DNA of 64,000 nt from JAWLAT01 sp041395325 (GTDB lineage Bacteria; Pseudomonadota; Gammaproteobacteria; Xanthomonadales; SZUA-5): contig JAWLAT010000013.1 in assembly GCA_041395325.1 (NCBI GenBank), positions 1 to 64,000 on the forward strand, in the 5' to 3' direction. Of this stretch, positions 33,195 through 42,179 are shown piece by piece. The translations under genes and the position numbers were made by a program. Within the stretch, counting starts at the first letter, position 1; every line of letters begins with the position of its first letter. The notes under the pieces were generated by a model. It did not search any database. It was given only the letters and a program-made list of their open reading frames with translations, and was not told the origin of the DNA.

Positions 33195-34119
33195 CCAGCA
33201 GGGCCTCCACATGGGCCACCGAACTCTCGGCCAGCGCGGTGGGGCTGTAGCCGCCTTCCAGCATCGAGACGACGCGACCGCCGCTGCTGCGGGCGGTGGC
33301 ATCGAGCAGTTCAGTGGTCAGCCAATGGTAGTCGGCCGTGGTGACCGCCAGGCCGGCCAGTGGATCCAGATAATGCGCATCAAAGCCGGCCGAGATCAGC
33401 AACAGCTCGGGCGCGAATGCCCGCAGCTTCGGCAGCAACTGCTCGCGCCAGGCGTGGCGAAACTCGACCGAACCACTGCCGGCCAGCAGTTCGGCATTGT
33501 GGATGTTGCCCACGCCGGTTTCCTCACGCTGTCCGGTGCCGGGGTAGAGCGGACTCTGGTGACTGGAGAAATAGGCCACCCGACCGTCGCGCTCGAAGAT
33601 GTCCTGGGTGCCATTGCCGTGATGGACATCGAAATCGACGATGGCCACCCGTCGCAGCCCACGTTCCAGCGCCTCGGCGGCGGCGACGGCGATGCTGTTG
33701 AACAGGCAGAAGCCCATCGACTGGCTTGTGGTGGCGTGATGACCCGGTGGCCGAACCGCACAGAACACGCGTCGTGCGCGCCCTTCGAGGACGTCAGCCA
33801 CGCCCGCGCAGCCTGCACCAGCGGCATGCATTGCCGCAGGCAGGGAATCAGGCGACATGGCGGTATCGGCGTCGATCCGCGCCAGACCCGCTTGCGGCGC
33901 AATGGAGCGCAGACCGCGCAGCATCCGCGGATTGTGCACGCGCAGCAGTTGTTCGTCGGTCGCCGCTGGCGCCTGTGCGACCGGCAGATCCGGAAAGCGC
34001 CGGGCCAGTGCCTTCAAGACCACTTGCAGCCGCTGTGCCGCTTCCGGGTGTCCGGGTCCCGGATCGTGGCGCAGGCAGCTGTCATGGCTGTAGAGCTGCA
34101 GCGGTATCGACTCGGCCAT
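33187..34119 (-). CDS. Histone deacetylase family protein (class II-like / acetylpolyamine amidohydrolase family)
   Basis: The 310-residue zinc deacetylase-fold enzyme starts at the ATG at 34119. Family motifs are complete: HDSCLRHDPGPGHPEAAQRL, CAVRPPGHHATTSQSMGFC (charge-relay histidines), VAIVDFDVHHGNGTQDIF (zinc Asp and His), SPLYPGTG, LLLISAGFDAHYLDPL (second zinc Asp) and LEGGYSPTAL with the catalytic-site glycine-tyrosine. Bacterial members deacetylate small molecules or lysines; the substrate here is unknown. It lies between cobalamin adenosyltransferase (16-base gap) and the membrane protein. Confidence 0.93.
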   Translation of the reverse strand: MAESIPLQLYSHDSCLRHDPGPGHPEAAQRLQVVLKALARRFPDLPVAQAPAATDEQLLRVHNPRMLRGLRSIAPQAGLARIDADTAMSPDSLPAAMHAAGAGCAGVADVLEGRARRVFCAVRPPGHHATTSQSMGFCLFNSIAVAAAEALERGLRRVAIVDFDVHHGNGTQDIFERDGRVAYFSSHQSPLYPGTGQREETGVGNIHNAELLAGSGSVEFRHAWREQLLPKLRAFAPELLLISAGFDAHYLDPLAGLAVTTADYHWLTTELLDATARSSGGRVVSMLEGGYSPTALAESSVAHVEALLDD

Positions 34120-34135
34120 GACGCAGCGCTGGCGA

Positions 34136-34702
34136 TCAGGCAGCGCCGCGGCGCCGCTTGTGCTGATGCCACAGCACTTCGCCGGCACCCGCCTGCCGCG
34201 CCAGTACCCGGGCAAGCACGAACAGCAGGTCGCTGAGCCGATTGACGTAGCCGATGACTTCCGCCGCGACGTTCTCCTCGCGCGACAGCGCCACGATCAC
34301 GCGCTCGGCGCGGCGGGCGATGGTTCTAGCCAGATGGCAGTGCGCGGCCGCGGCCCCTCCGCCGGGCAGGATGAAATCCTTCAGCGGCGGCAGATCGGCG
34401 TTGTACTGATCCAGCGATTGTTCCAGCCGGGTTACATCGCCCGCCTCGATCAGGCGCATGCCGGGGATGCACAACTCGCCACCCAGATCGAACAGCTCGT
34501 GCTGGATCCCGAGCAGCAGTTCGGCCATGGCCTCGGGCACGCCGTGCTGGCTCAACAGCACGCCCAACGCGCTGTTGAGCTCGTCGATGGTGCCGTAGGC
34601 CTCGACCCGCAGCGCGTCCTTGCCGACCCGCTGACCATCGCCCAGACCGGTACTGCCGTCGTCACCGGTGCGGGTGTAGATCTTGCTGAGGCGGTTGCCC
34701 AC
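34136..34702 (-). CDS. Cob(I)alamin/cobyrinic acid a,c-diamide adenosyltransferase (PduO type)
   Basis: Transfers adenosyl from ATP to the corrinoid cobalt. The start is a GTG at 34702 (encoding MGNRLSKIYTRTGDDGST), five bases after the stop of the upstream membrane protein gene; an open frame continues upstream but encodes unrelated sequence. The 188 residues show the ATP-binding TRTGDDGSTGLGDGQRV, AYGTIDELNSALG, FILPGGGAAAAHCHLART and YVNRLSDLLFVLARV. The pairing with an S-component-like transporter suggests corrinoid salvage. Confidence 0.93.
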   Translation of the reverse strand: MGNRLSKIYTRTGDDGSTGLGDGQRVGKDALRVEAYGTIDELNSALGVLLSQHGVPEAMAELLLGIQHELFDLGGELCIPGMRLIEAGDVTRLEQSLDQYNADLPPLKDFILPGGGAAAAHCHLARTIARRAERVIVALSREENVAAEVIGYVNRLSDLLFVLARVLARQAGAGEVLWHQHKRRRGAA

Positions 34703-34707
34703 TGCGC

Positions 34708-35241
34708 TCAGTGGCCGGCGAGGGCTTCCCGGCCCCGCCAGGCGCGATACAGATGCACGGCTCCGAACAGCAGCAGGCTGTAGAGCGCCAGCGCGGCGAG
34801 GGAATTGCGCAGGAAGGGCAGCGCCAGCTCGAAACACAGCGCCAGGCCGGCGCCGTTGAGCGGATACATGCCCGAGGTAGCCCAGACCGCCAGATTGGAG
34901 ATCACCCAGAAGGCCAGTCCGCTGCCCAGCGCACCCAGCGCCACGCGGCCGGGTCGCGCCGCCGGGCCGATCCAGCCACCGATCAGCACGCCCAGTACCA
35001 GCAGGCCATAGATCAACGGCTGCAGGCTGTGCAGGCCGATCAGCAGGTCGGACAACAGCATCGCGCCGAGCACCATCCCGATGGCCCAACTGCGCCGACC
35101 CAGCATGGCGCCACCGAACAAGGCCATCGCCTCGATCGGGGTGAAGTTGGGTGGGTGCGGCAGCCAGCGCGCCAGCGCGGCGACCACAATGATGAGGGCC
35201 GCCAGCGCGACCGGCGGATATGGGTGTCGGGTCTGCGACAT
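34708..35241 (-). CDS. ECF S-component-like membrane protein (DUF6580 family)
   Basis: The 177 residues start from the ATG at 35241 (a TTG 15 bases upstream is also in frame). About five or six helices fill the chain. The N-terminal signature LPHPPNFTPIEAMALFGGAMLG and WVISNLAVWATSGMYPLNGAGL match what I recall of DUF6580 putative transport proteins, which resemble S components of energy-coupling-factor transporters. Position directly upstream of cobalamin adenosyltransferase suggests uptake of cobalamin or a precursor; this is inference. No ATPase or T component is nearby. It is divergent from ubiH; no cobalamin riboswitch is recognisable in the 140-base gap. Confidence 0.78.
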   Translation of the reverse strand: MSQTRHPYPPVALAALIIVVAALARWLPHPPNFTPIEAMALFGGAMLGRRSWAIGMVLGAMLLSDLLIGLHSLQPLIYGLLVLGVLIGGWIGPAARPGRVALGALGSGLAFWVISNLAVWATSGMYPLNGAGLALCFELALPFLRNSLAALALYSLLLFGAVHLYRAWRGREALAGH

Positions 35242-35381
35242 GATCGACCTATGCAATACGAAGCGCCGCCAAGGATAACCGATCGACCGCGCCTGGCGAG
35301 TGTTGCGCCGTGGCGCTTGGCTGGCCAGTGCGGCCCTGGCGATGGCAAGCTGCCGGCTTCTTGAACATTGGATAGGACACC

Positions 35382-36596
35382 ATGGCAGCTGGCCGCCGCG
35401 AGCCCCTGGATATCGTCATTGCCGGTGGCGGTCTGGTGGGCCTGTCCGGCGCCCTGGCGCTGGCGTTGCGCGGTCGTCCCTGCACCGTCATCGAGGCGCA
35501 ACCGCCAGGTGCGACCAGCACCGCGGCGGCGGCTGATACCCGTCATCTGGCCCTGGCGCAGGGAAGCGTTCTGGCGCTGCAGGCACTGGGTGTCTGGCCG
35601 GCGCTGCAGGGTCAGGCCGCGGCTCTGCAGGAGATTCACGTCAGTCGCCGCGGTCGGCCCGGCCGAGTGCTGCTGTCGGCGGCCGAGCACGGTTTTGAGC
35701 GCTTCGGCGCCGTTGTGCCGGCGCCGGCCTTGCTGGCTGCGCTGCAGGCCCGGGTCGAGGCCGAGCCGCTGATCGACTGGCGCCGGCCGCAGCGCGTCAC
35801 TGCAACCGCGCTGAACGGTACGGCTCGCCAAATCGATCTGCTCGACGACGAATCGCTGCAGGCCCGTCTGCTGGTCGTCGCCGAAGGCAGCGACTCGCCG
35901 CTGCGTCAGGCGCTCGGCCTGACGGTGAGCGTGCACGACTATCACAGCCGGCTGCTGGCCTGCGCGGTGCGCGCCGAGCAGCCGCCCCGTGGCCGTGCCT
36001 ATGAGCGGCTGGATGAGGATGGTCCGCTGGCCCTGCTGCCGCGCGTTGATGGGCGTTTTGGACTGGTCTGGACCGTGCCCGAGGAGCGGGCCGACGCCTT
36101 GCTGGCGGCCGACGAGGCCGACTTCCTGGCCGCCTTCCAGCAGCGTTTCGGGCAGCGACTGGGCCGGCTCAGTGGTTTGGGACGCCGCAGCGGCTGGCCA
36201 TTGCAGATGCGCTGGGCCGAGTCGCTGTGGACCGAGCGGGCCGTGCTGATCGGCAACGCCGCGCAGAGTCTGCATCCCATCGGCGCGCAGGGCTTCAATC
36301 TGGGTTTGCGTGATGCGTTGTGCCTGGCTGCGCAGGTGGCTGGTGCCGCCGATCCAGGCGCGGCGTCAGCGCTGCAGGCCCATGCCTCTGCGCGGACCGA
36401 GGATCGCGAAGCGACCCGTCGCTGGACCACCGGGTTGCTGGCGCTGCGGCCGGGGGGCAGTGCCCTGGGGCCGCTGGCCGCGCTGAGCTTTGCGGCGCTG
36501 GATCTCAGTCCGGCGCTGCAACGCCCGTTGGTGGAGCGGGCGATGGGTTTGCACGGGTTAACATGGCTGCCACCGGCAGCGGCCAGCGCTGCCTGA
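35382..36596 (+). CDS. ubiH: 2-octaprenyl-6-methoxyphenol hydroxylase UbiH
   Basis: FAD monooxygenase of ubiquinone synthesis. The 404 residues have the dinucleotide-binding loop IVIAGGGLVGLSGALALALRG, the DTRHLALA segment, and the second FAD motif GNAAQSLHPIGAQGFNLGLRD, which is typical of UbiH (GNAAQ rather than GDAAH). AGGA four bases before the ATG supports the start. The second hydroxylase gene follows after 42 bases. Confidence 0.93.
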   Translation: MAAGRREPLDIVIAGGGLVGLSGALALALRGRPCTVIEAQPPGATSTAAAADTRHLALAQGSVLALQALGVWPALQGQAAALQEIHVSRRGRPGRVLLSAAEHGFERFGAVVPAPALLAALQARVEAEPLIDWRRPQRVTATALNGTARQIDLLDDESLQARLLVVAEGSDSPLRQALGLTVSVHDYHSRLLACAVRAEQPPRGRAYERLDEDGPLALLPRVDGRFGLVWTVPEERADALLAADEADFLAAFQQRFGQRLGRLSGLGRRSGWPLQMRWAESLWTERAVLIGNAAQSLHPIGAQGFNLGLRDALCLAAQVAGAADPGAASALQAHASARTEDREATRRWTTGLLALRPGGSALGPLAALSFAALDLSPALQRPLVERAMGLHGLTWLPPAAASAA

Positions 36597-36638
36597 GGAC
36601 GATCACCCGCTCTGGGGTGAGGCAAGGAGGCGAGTCGA

Positions 36639-37817
36639 ATGCGGGTCGATGCCGATGTGGTGGTCGCCGGGGCCGGTCCGGTCGGGCTGGCGCAGGCGTT
36701 GGCCTTGCAACAGGCCGGATTGCGCGTCGCCGTCGTCGCCGAGCGTTGGCCAGAGGCCTGGACACATCCAGCGCAGGTTGGTCTGCGCGTGTTGGCACTG
36801 GCTCCGGGCCCAGTGGCACTGCTGCGGCAGATCGGCGTGTGGGAATCCGTCGCGCAGACTCGGGCCGAGCCGGTGCTGGCGATGGACGTGGCCAGCGGGC
36901 CCGGGGATTTCGATCTGCACTTCCTCGCCAGTCAGGCCGGTGTGCCGGCGCTGGCCTGGATCGTCGAGATGGATCTGCTGGCCGATCGACTGGCCGCGGC
37001 CTGGCGACAGGCCGGTGGTGCCAGCTATGTCGACACCGGCATCGCGGCGCGGGAGCTGACCGACGACGGGGTCATTCTGCGTCTGGACAACGGCGAGCGG
37101 CTGCGCACGCGGCTGCTGCTGGCCGCCGACGGCGCCGGGTCGGCGCTGCGCCAATCGGCCGGCATTGATTGCGAACAGCGCGACTACGCCCAGGCCGGGG
37201 TGGTCGCCACCGTGCAAACGGCCGAGGCGCCGGCTGGTCGCGCGCTGCAGCGTTTCCTGCCGGGCGGGCCGCTGGCGCTGTTGCCGCTGGCCGGTCGCAG
37301 CTGCTCAATCGTCTGGAGTCAGCCGCGTGCTCGAGCCGAGCATCTGGCTGGCTTGCCCACCGCGGACTTCCTGGCTGAACTGAATGTCGCCGCAGAAGGT
37401 TGGCACGGCGGCGTGGTCGATAGCGGCCCGCGGGCGGCCTTCCCACTGCGGCTGCAACTCGCTCGGCGTTACACCGACCAGCGCCTGGCGCTGCTCGGCG
37501 ACGCCGCGCATCAGGTCCATCCGTTGGCGGGCCAGGGCCTCAACCTGGGCCTGGCCGATGTGGCGGTGCTGACCGAGCTGCTGCAATGGGCGCACCGCGG
37601 CGGCATCGACCTCGGTGACCCGCGCGTGCTGCGCCGTTACGAATGGCAACAGCGCCCGCGCAACTGGCGTGCCGCGCATGTGTTTGACCTGCTGGAGCGC
37701 ATTCATGCGGTCGAGCAGGGACCCCTGGTGCGGCTGCGACAGATCGGCATGCAGGCGGTCGATCGATTGCCCGCGGTCAAGCAGTGGCTGGTGCGACAGG
37801 CGGTGGGGCGCTCATGA
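36639..37817 (+). CDS. FAD-dependent ubiquinone biosynthesis hydroxylase (UbiF/UbiI/VisC type)
   Basis: The 392 residues have AAGGAGG eight bases before the ATG. FAD motifs are VVVAGAGPVGLAQALALQQAG, LLLAADGAGSALRQSAGI and LLGDAAHQVHPLAGQGLNLGLAD. It hydroxylates a ubiquinone ring precursor, most likely at a position different from that of UbiH; C5 or C6 specificity cannot be told from sequence by eye. It overlaps the next gene by 4 bases (ATGA). Confidence 0.9.
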   Translation: MRVDADVVVAGAGPVGLAQALALQQAGLRVAVVAERWPEAWTHPAQVGLRVLALAPGPVALLRQIGVWESVAQTRAEPVLAMDVASGPGDFDLHFLASQAGVPALAWIVEMDLLADRLAAAWRQAGGASYVDTGIAARELTDDGVILRLDNGERLRTRLLLAADGAGSALRQSAGIDCEQRDYAQAGVVATVQTAEAPAGRALQRFLPGGPLALLPLAGRSCSIVWSQPRARAEHLAGLPTADFLAELNVAAEGWHGGVVDSGPRAAFPLRLQLARRYTDQRLALLGDAAHQVHPLAGQGLNLGLADVAVLTELLQWAHRGGIDLGDPRVLRRYEWQQRPRNWRAAHVFDLLERIHAVEQGPLVRLRQIGMQAVDRLPAVKQWLVRQAVGRS

Positions 37818-39001
37818 GTCGGCTGTTTCGCTTTGTCGGCACGCTGTGGAGCATCGTCGGGATTACATTGCTGTGCCTGATCATCCTCAATGCGCTGCTG
37901 GTCTGGTTGCTGCCCGAACCCGATGGGCCGGCAAGGGTCGAACGAGACGCGCAGGCGCCCGACATTGCCGTCAGCGATGCCTTCGCCGACGCACCCTGGA
38001 ACGCGGATTACTGGGTCGAGCACGAGCAGGCGCGCGCGACGGCCTGGCGCTCGTATGTCTATTGGCGCCGGCAGCCCTTTGCCGGCAGCCAGATCCGGGT
38101 CGACGAGCACGGCTTCCGCCACACCTGGCAGAACCCCGAAGCCGGCGACGATGCGCCGGAAGTCTGGGTCTTCGGCGGCTCGGTGGTCTGGGGCACCGGC
38201 GTCCCCGACGAATGGACGCTGCCCAGTCAGCTGGCCAAGCTGTACGCGCGGCCGCGACCTGGCCAGCCAGTGCGGGTCTACAACTTCGGTGAGAGTGGCT
38301 ACGTCAGTGGTCAGAGCCGCGCCGCGCTGGCACAGGCGCTCGCTTGCCGGGGTCGACGGCCGGCGCTGGCGATCTTCGTCGATGGCGCCAACGATGTTTT
38401 CGCCGCCTTCCAGTCGGACGTGGCCGGCGAGCCGCAGAACGAGCAGCGACGGCGGATCGAGTTCAACAGCAGTCAGCGGGCTGGCAATCTGCTGGCTGCC
38501 TGGGTAGCGCGTATTGACGGGCTGGAGCGTCTGCGGGCCTGGCTGGCACCGCCCGTCGCGGAAGCGTCTTCGGTGGCCGAGCTGGCCGAACAGGTGGTCC
38601 AGCGCTATCTGGAGCACGTCCGGCAGATCGGCGACCTGGCCGCCGGCGCCGGCATCCGCACGCACTTCGTCTGGCAGCCGCATCTGTTCAGCAAGGTCAG
38701 TCAGAGTGCCGACGAGCAGCGCATCGTCGCGGGCAGCTATCGCCGTCACCGCGCCCTGCAACTGGCCAGTGACACGGCCCTGGCCACCCGGGTGCGTGCC
38801 GGCATCAGTCCGGTGCTGGATCTGTCGGCGCTCTATCGCGATGTGCCCGAGGCGCTGTTTGGTGACTTCGTCCATATCAACGCGGCAGGGCTGGGCAATC
38901 TGGCCGAAGTGATCTACGGCAGTGCGCCGCCGGTGCTGGTGGCCAATCCCGGCGGGTCGGCGGCATTGACCTGCCCGGATCTGCCCGTGGCTCAACCATG
39001 A
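37814..39001 (+). CDS. Membrane-anchored SGNH/GDSL hydrolase-like protein
   Basis: The 395 residues start at the ATG at 37814, inside the upstream stop. A signal-anchor helix (about 12-34) places the rest in the periplasm. SGNH-type blocks are visible: FGGSVVWGTGVPDE (block I nucleophile Ser), NFGESGYVSGQ, DGANDVF (block III GxND-like) and GDFVHINAAGLGNLAE (block V Asp-x-x-His). The likely reaction is ester or acetyl hydrolysis. It overlaps ubi hydroxylase and proB by 4 bases each, so it is tied into a metabolic operon with no obvious functional link. Confidence 0.75.
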   Translation: MSRLFRFVGTLWSIVGITLLCLIILNALLVWLLPEPDGPARVERDAQAPDIAVSDAFADAPWNADYWVEHEQARATAWRSYVYWRRQPFAGSQIRVDEHGFRHTWQNPEAGDDAPEVWVFGGSVVWGTGVPDEWTLPSQLAKLYARPRPGQPVRVYNFGESGYVSGQSRAALAQALACRGRRPALAIFVDGANDVFAAFQSDVAGEPQNEQRRRIEFNSSQRAGNLLAAWVARIDGLERLRAWLAPPVAEASSVAELAEQVVQRYLEHVRQIGDLAAGAGIRTHFVWQPHLFSKVSQSADEQRIVAGSYRRHRALQLASDTALATRVRAGISPVLDLSALYRDVPEALFGDFVHINAAGLGNLAEVIYGSAPPVLVANPGGSAALTCPDLPVAQP

Positions 39002-40116
39002 GCGCGCCGCTGGTCCTCAAGGTCGGCACCTCGACGCTGACCGGCGGCAGCGGCCGCCTGCAGTCCGAGCGAATGCAGGCGCTGGTCGATCTGGCGCTGC
39101 AACTGCGACAGCAAGATCGGCCGGTGGTGCTGGTCAGCTCTGGCGCGGTCGCCGCCGGTCGCGAGGCACTGGCCCAGACTGGCGTCGCGGCCGATTGGCA
39201 GAAGCTGGCCGGCCAGGTGCCGGTCAAGCAGATGCTGGCCGCGGTCGGTCAGCCGCTGCTGCTGGCTCGCTTTCAGCAGGCCGCCGCGGCGCAGGGGGCT
39301 TCGGTCGCGCAGATTCTGCTCTCGCGCAGCGACCTGGAACGTCGCGGCAGCTGGCTCAACGCCCGCAACACGCTGCGAGCGCTGCTCGATGCCGGGCTGC
39401 TGCCGATCGTCAACGAGAATGATTCGGTCGCCACCGAGGAACTGCGCTTCGGCGACAACGACCGTCTCAGCGCATTGGTGGCCACGCTGGTCGACGCCCG
39501 ACAACTGGTGCTGCTGACCGATCAGGATGGGCTCTACGACGCCCATCCCGGCAAGGTGGCCGAGGCGCGGCTGGTGCTGGAGGTGGCCGGGCCGGTCTCG
39601 GCCGAGTTGCGCGCCGCGGCCGGTGGCACGGAGGGGCAGGGCACCGGCGGCATGGCCAGCAAGCTGCAGGCCGCCGATCTGGCCCGGCGGGCCGGTATCG
39701 AGGTGCTGATTTGCCACGGTGCCCGGCTGGAACGTCTGCCGGCGCTGCTGCAGGGCCAGCCTGAACGCGGCACCGTGCTGCGCGCGCTGGGCGATCGGCT
39801 GGAGGCACGCAAGCGCTTTCTGCTCGGCGCGCTGGACGCCGGCAGTATCGAAGTGGACGCCGGCGCCGAGCAGGCCCTGCGCCAGGGCCGCTCGTTGCTG
39901 CCGGTGGGCGTGCGCGGCTGCCAGGGAGAATTCGGCCGGGGCGATCTGCTGCGGATCATCGATCAGCAAGGTCAGGATCTGGCCCGCGGCGTGGTCAATT
40001 ACGGCGCCGCCGACCTGCGCCGCATCGCCGGTCGCCGATCCGACGAGATCGAGGCGCTGCTGGGCTACCACTATGGTGATGTGGTGGTGCACCGGAATGA
40101 TCTGGTGGTGTTGTAG
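38998..40116 (+). CDS. proB: Glutamate 5-kinase
   Basis: Phosphorylates glutamate, the first step of proline synthesis. The 372 residues comprise an amino-acid-kinase domain (LVLKVGTSTLTGG, VVLVSSGAVAAGREAL, LPIVNENDSVATEELRFGDND, LVLLTDQDGLYDA, GTGGMASKLQAADLARRAG) and a C-terminal PUA domain (QGRSLLPVGVRGCQGEFGRGD onwards). proA is not adjacent. The start overlaps the preceding gene as ATGA. Confidence 0.96.
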   Translation: MSAPLVLKVGTSTLTGGSGRLQSERMQALVDLALQLRQQDRPVVLVSSGAVAAGREALAQTGVAADWQKLAGQVPVKQMLAAVGQPLLLARFQQAAAAQGASVAQILLSRSDLERRGSWLNARNTLRALLDAGLLPIVNENDSVATEELRFGDNDRLSALVATLVDARQLVLLTDQDGLYDAHPGKVAEARLVLEVAGPVSAELRAAAGGTEGQGTGGMASKLQAADLARRAGIEVLICHGARLERLPALLQGQPERGTVLRALGDRLEARKRFLLGALDAGSIEVDAGAEQALRQGRSLLPVGVRGCQGEFGRGDLLRIIDQQGQDLARGVVNYGAADLRRIAGRRSDEIEALLGYHYGDVVVHRNDLVVL

Positions 40117-40188
40117 CGTGGCAGTTCCAGTGGCCAGTTCCTGTGGCCAGTCGAAAGCGGATTCTGGTGCTCGATCCGCCACGGCGAA

Positions 40189-40698
40189 TCAACCGCTCCG
40201 TTCGCCGGCGCCCCATCGTATGGAGCGCATGATTTTCAGGGCACACGCCGCGTCGTCGAAGTCCTCGTCGTCTTGGGAGATGTTCGCGACGGGCAGATCC
40301 GGGCGGGCGATTGGCAACAAGGCATAGCTGCGATGGCCGGAGCCGTCGCGGAAGGCAAAGAGCTCGGCATCGACCCCATCCACCGTCAGCTGCAGACCAT
40401 TCGATCTTCGACTCGCCCAGTATTGGGCTGTTTCGGCAGTCTTGTAGCGAAAGCTCAGTCGCGTGCTGCCCAGCTGAAAAATCCGGGTCGAGTGACCCGG
40501 CCCCTCGCCCAGTACGGTCACAGCTGCGTTGAGCAGCACCGAAGTGCCATCGTCGATCTGGTATCGCACCCGGTGTTCCGCCGATCCCGATAAAGCGCAG
40601 AACCGCGACGCCTCGGTTTGACGCGCAGCGCCCCAGTCTTCGGTCAGGCGTGCGCAGCCCGAGATGCCCGCGAGACCGATGACCCAGGCTACCGCCAT
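40189..40698 (-). CDS. Hypothetical lipoprotein
   Basis: I take the ATG at 40698 because MAVAWVIGLAGISGCARL is a lipoprotein signal with Cys15; the frame is open to 40848 but that extension would bury the signal. The start has no clear ribosome-binding site, so it is uncertain. The product is 169 residues, with two more cysteines and a strand-rich middle (VRYQIDDGTSVLLNAAVTVL). The family is not recognised. It is divergent from the gene at 40935; the 236 bases between show no recognised promoter. Confidence 0.55.
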   Translation of the reverse strand: MAVAWVIGLAGISGCARLTEDWGAARQTEASRFCALSGSAEHRVRYQIDDGTSVLLNAAVTVLGEGPGHSTRIFQLGSTRLSFRYKTAETAQYWASRRSNGLQLTVDGVDAELFAFRDGSGHRSYALLPIARPDLPVANISQDDEDFDDAACALKIMRSIRWGAGERSG

Positions 40699-40934
40699 GG
40701 ACCAACGGGCCCTGACCACAGGGGAAGGACGGTACGTCGACGTTGAGCCCCATTCCGCGGAGCGTGATGCCATTGGCCGACCCAACCGGTTCATCAAGGG
40801 CGAGCTTGGCACGACTTGGCGTTGGCGCACAAAACGTGGATCAAGCACCTTGCCCGCATCGCCATGGGTACCGCCGAAGGATGGTCGGGGATGCGCTATC
40901 TTGCCCCTGGATCGTCCTGACGGAGTTCGAGTCG

Positions 40935-42158
40935 ATGCGTGCTGCCTTGTGCTGTCTGTTGCTTCTGCCGTCTGTGGCCGCCATCGCCCAGGTGCCCAGC
41001 TACGACACGCTGGAACTGCAGGCGCGCACCAACCTGATCGTCAACGGACCCAGTTTCAATCTGCCCGATGGCTCGTCCTTCAACAGCGTCACCGTGTCAC
41101 TGGATGAGCTGGCCCAGGTGGCCTTCAAGGTGCAGATTCTGCCCGGCACCAACGCGGCAGGCGTCTGGTTTGGTGGTGGCGGTGTGGGCTCGATCCGCTG
41201 CCAGAGCGAGGATGTCGTCGATGTGTTCATCACTGACGTGCACCTGGATGGTGCCGGCGGCATCGTCTTCGGCCAGACCGGCGGCAACATCAACGGCTTG
41301 TACCGCTGTGACCCCAGCGTGCCGGCAGCCAGCCTGCTGACGGCGCAACCGCTGGGCACGACCTCCTGGGGCACACCGCGCGGCGCCAGTGATAGCAGCG
41401 TGGGTTATCGAGCGTCCTTCGGCAGTGGTCGGGCCTGGGTGTCCTTCGCCGCCGGTCAGGCCCGCATCCACGCCGCCGAGGAGACCATCCAGCCGGGCAG
41501 TGGCGTCGGTTTCCTGTTTACCCCGGCCTATGGCGAGAGCGGTCGAATCGCCGGCAAGGTGCAGGTGTTGGCCGCCGGTCCGGTCCCGCAGCACGATGAG
41601 ATCCAGCTGATCGACAGCCAGGGCGCGGTGACCACGCTGGCGACCCAGGTCGCGGTGGATCCCAACTCGCCGTTCACCGGCTTCGACAACTCGGTCGCGC
41701 TGGGCCCGGATGACCAGGTGGCTTTCATCGCCAATCGCGTGGGCGGCGGTCGTGGCGTCTTTCGCGTTCGCGCCGGCCAGGCCGCTGAGCCGCTGGCGCT
41801 GACCGGTGTCGACGGTCTGGTCGAGATCGAGTTTTTCGGACCGGCGATCAACGCCGATGGTCTGGTCGCCTTCCGCGGCCGTGATGCCGCTGGCCAGGCC
41901 GTGTTCGTGGCCGACGGCAGCAGCCTGGGCAAGGTCATCAGTCAGGGCGATCAGGTGCCGTCGGATCTGGGCACGGCGCAAATCGGTCAGAACGATGCCA
42001 GCACGGTCTTTGGTGGCGGCGTGGCCATCAACGGCGCTGGCGACGTGGCCTTCATCGCCGCGTTGCATCCGCCGGGCAACAATCAGATCGAGTGGGGAAG
42101 CGGCGTCTACGTGGCCTACGCGACGGTCACCGCCATCTTTGCTGATGGATTTGAGTGA
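40935..42158 (+). CDS. Secreted NxxGxxAF-repeat protein with IFADGFE C-terminus
   Basis: The 407 residues start from the ATG at 40935 (MRAALCCLLLLPSVAAIAQ, signal peptide). The C-terminal half has repeats of the form N/G-x-x-G-x-V-A-F: ALGPDDQVAFIANR, AINADGLVAFRGRD, AINGAGDVAFIAAL. These match the recalled choice-of-anchor NxxGxxAF repeat family. The last residues AIFADGFE resemble a C-terminal tag I have seen on secreted Lysobacterales proteins; its role is not established. The protein is probably cell-surface or secreted. It is a single gene. Confidence 0.72.
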   Translation: MRAALCCLLLLPSVAAIAQVPSYDTLELQARTNLIVNGPSFNLPDGSSFNSVTVSLDELAQVAFKVQILPGTNAAGVWFGGGGVGSIRCQSEDVVDVFITDVHLDGAGGIVFGQTGGNINGLYRCDPSVPAASLLTAQPLGTTSWGTPRGASDSSVGYRASFGSGRAWVSFAAGQARIHAAEETIQPGSGVGFLFTPAYGESGRIAGKVQVLAAGPVPQHDEIQLIDSQGAVTTLATQVAVDPNSPFTGFDNSVALGPDDQVAFIANRVGGGRGVFRVRAGQAAEPLALTGVDGLVEIEFFGPAINADGLVAFRGRDAAGQAVFVADGSSLGKVISQGDQVPSDLGTAQIGQNDASTVFGGGVAINGAGDVAFIAALHPPGNNQIEWGSGVYVAYATVTAIFADGFE

Positions 42159-42179
42159 GAGCGCTGCCCTGGCCGCGCG

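Noticed and set aside
35242..35381. Cobalamin riboswitch upstream of the DUF6580/adenosyltransferase pair
   Set aside because: The gap is short, shared with divergent ubiH, and no B12-box-like sequence is convincing.
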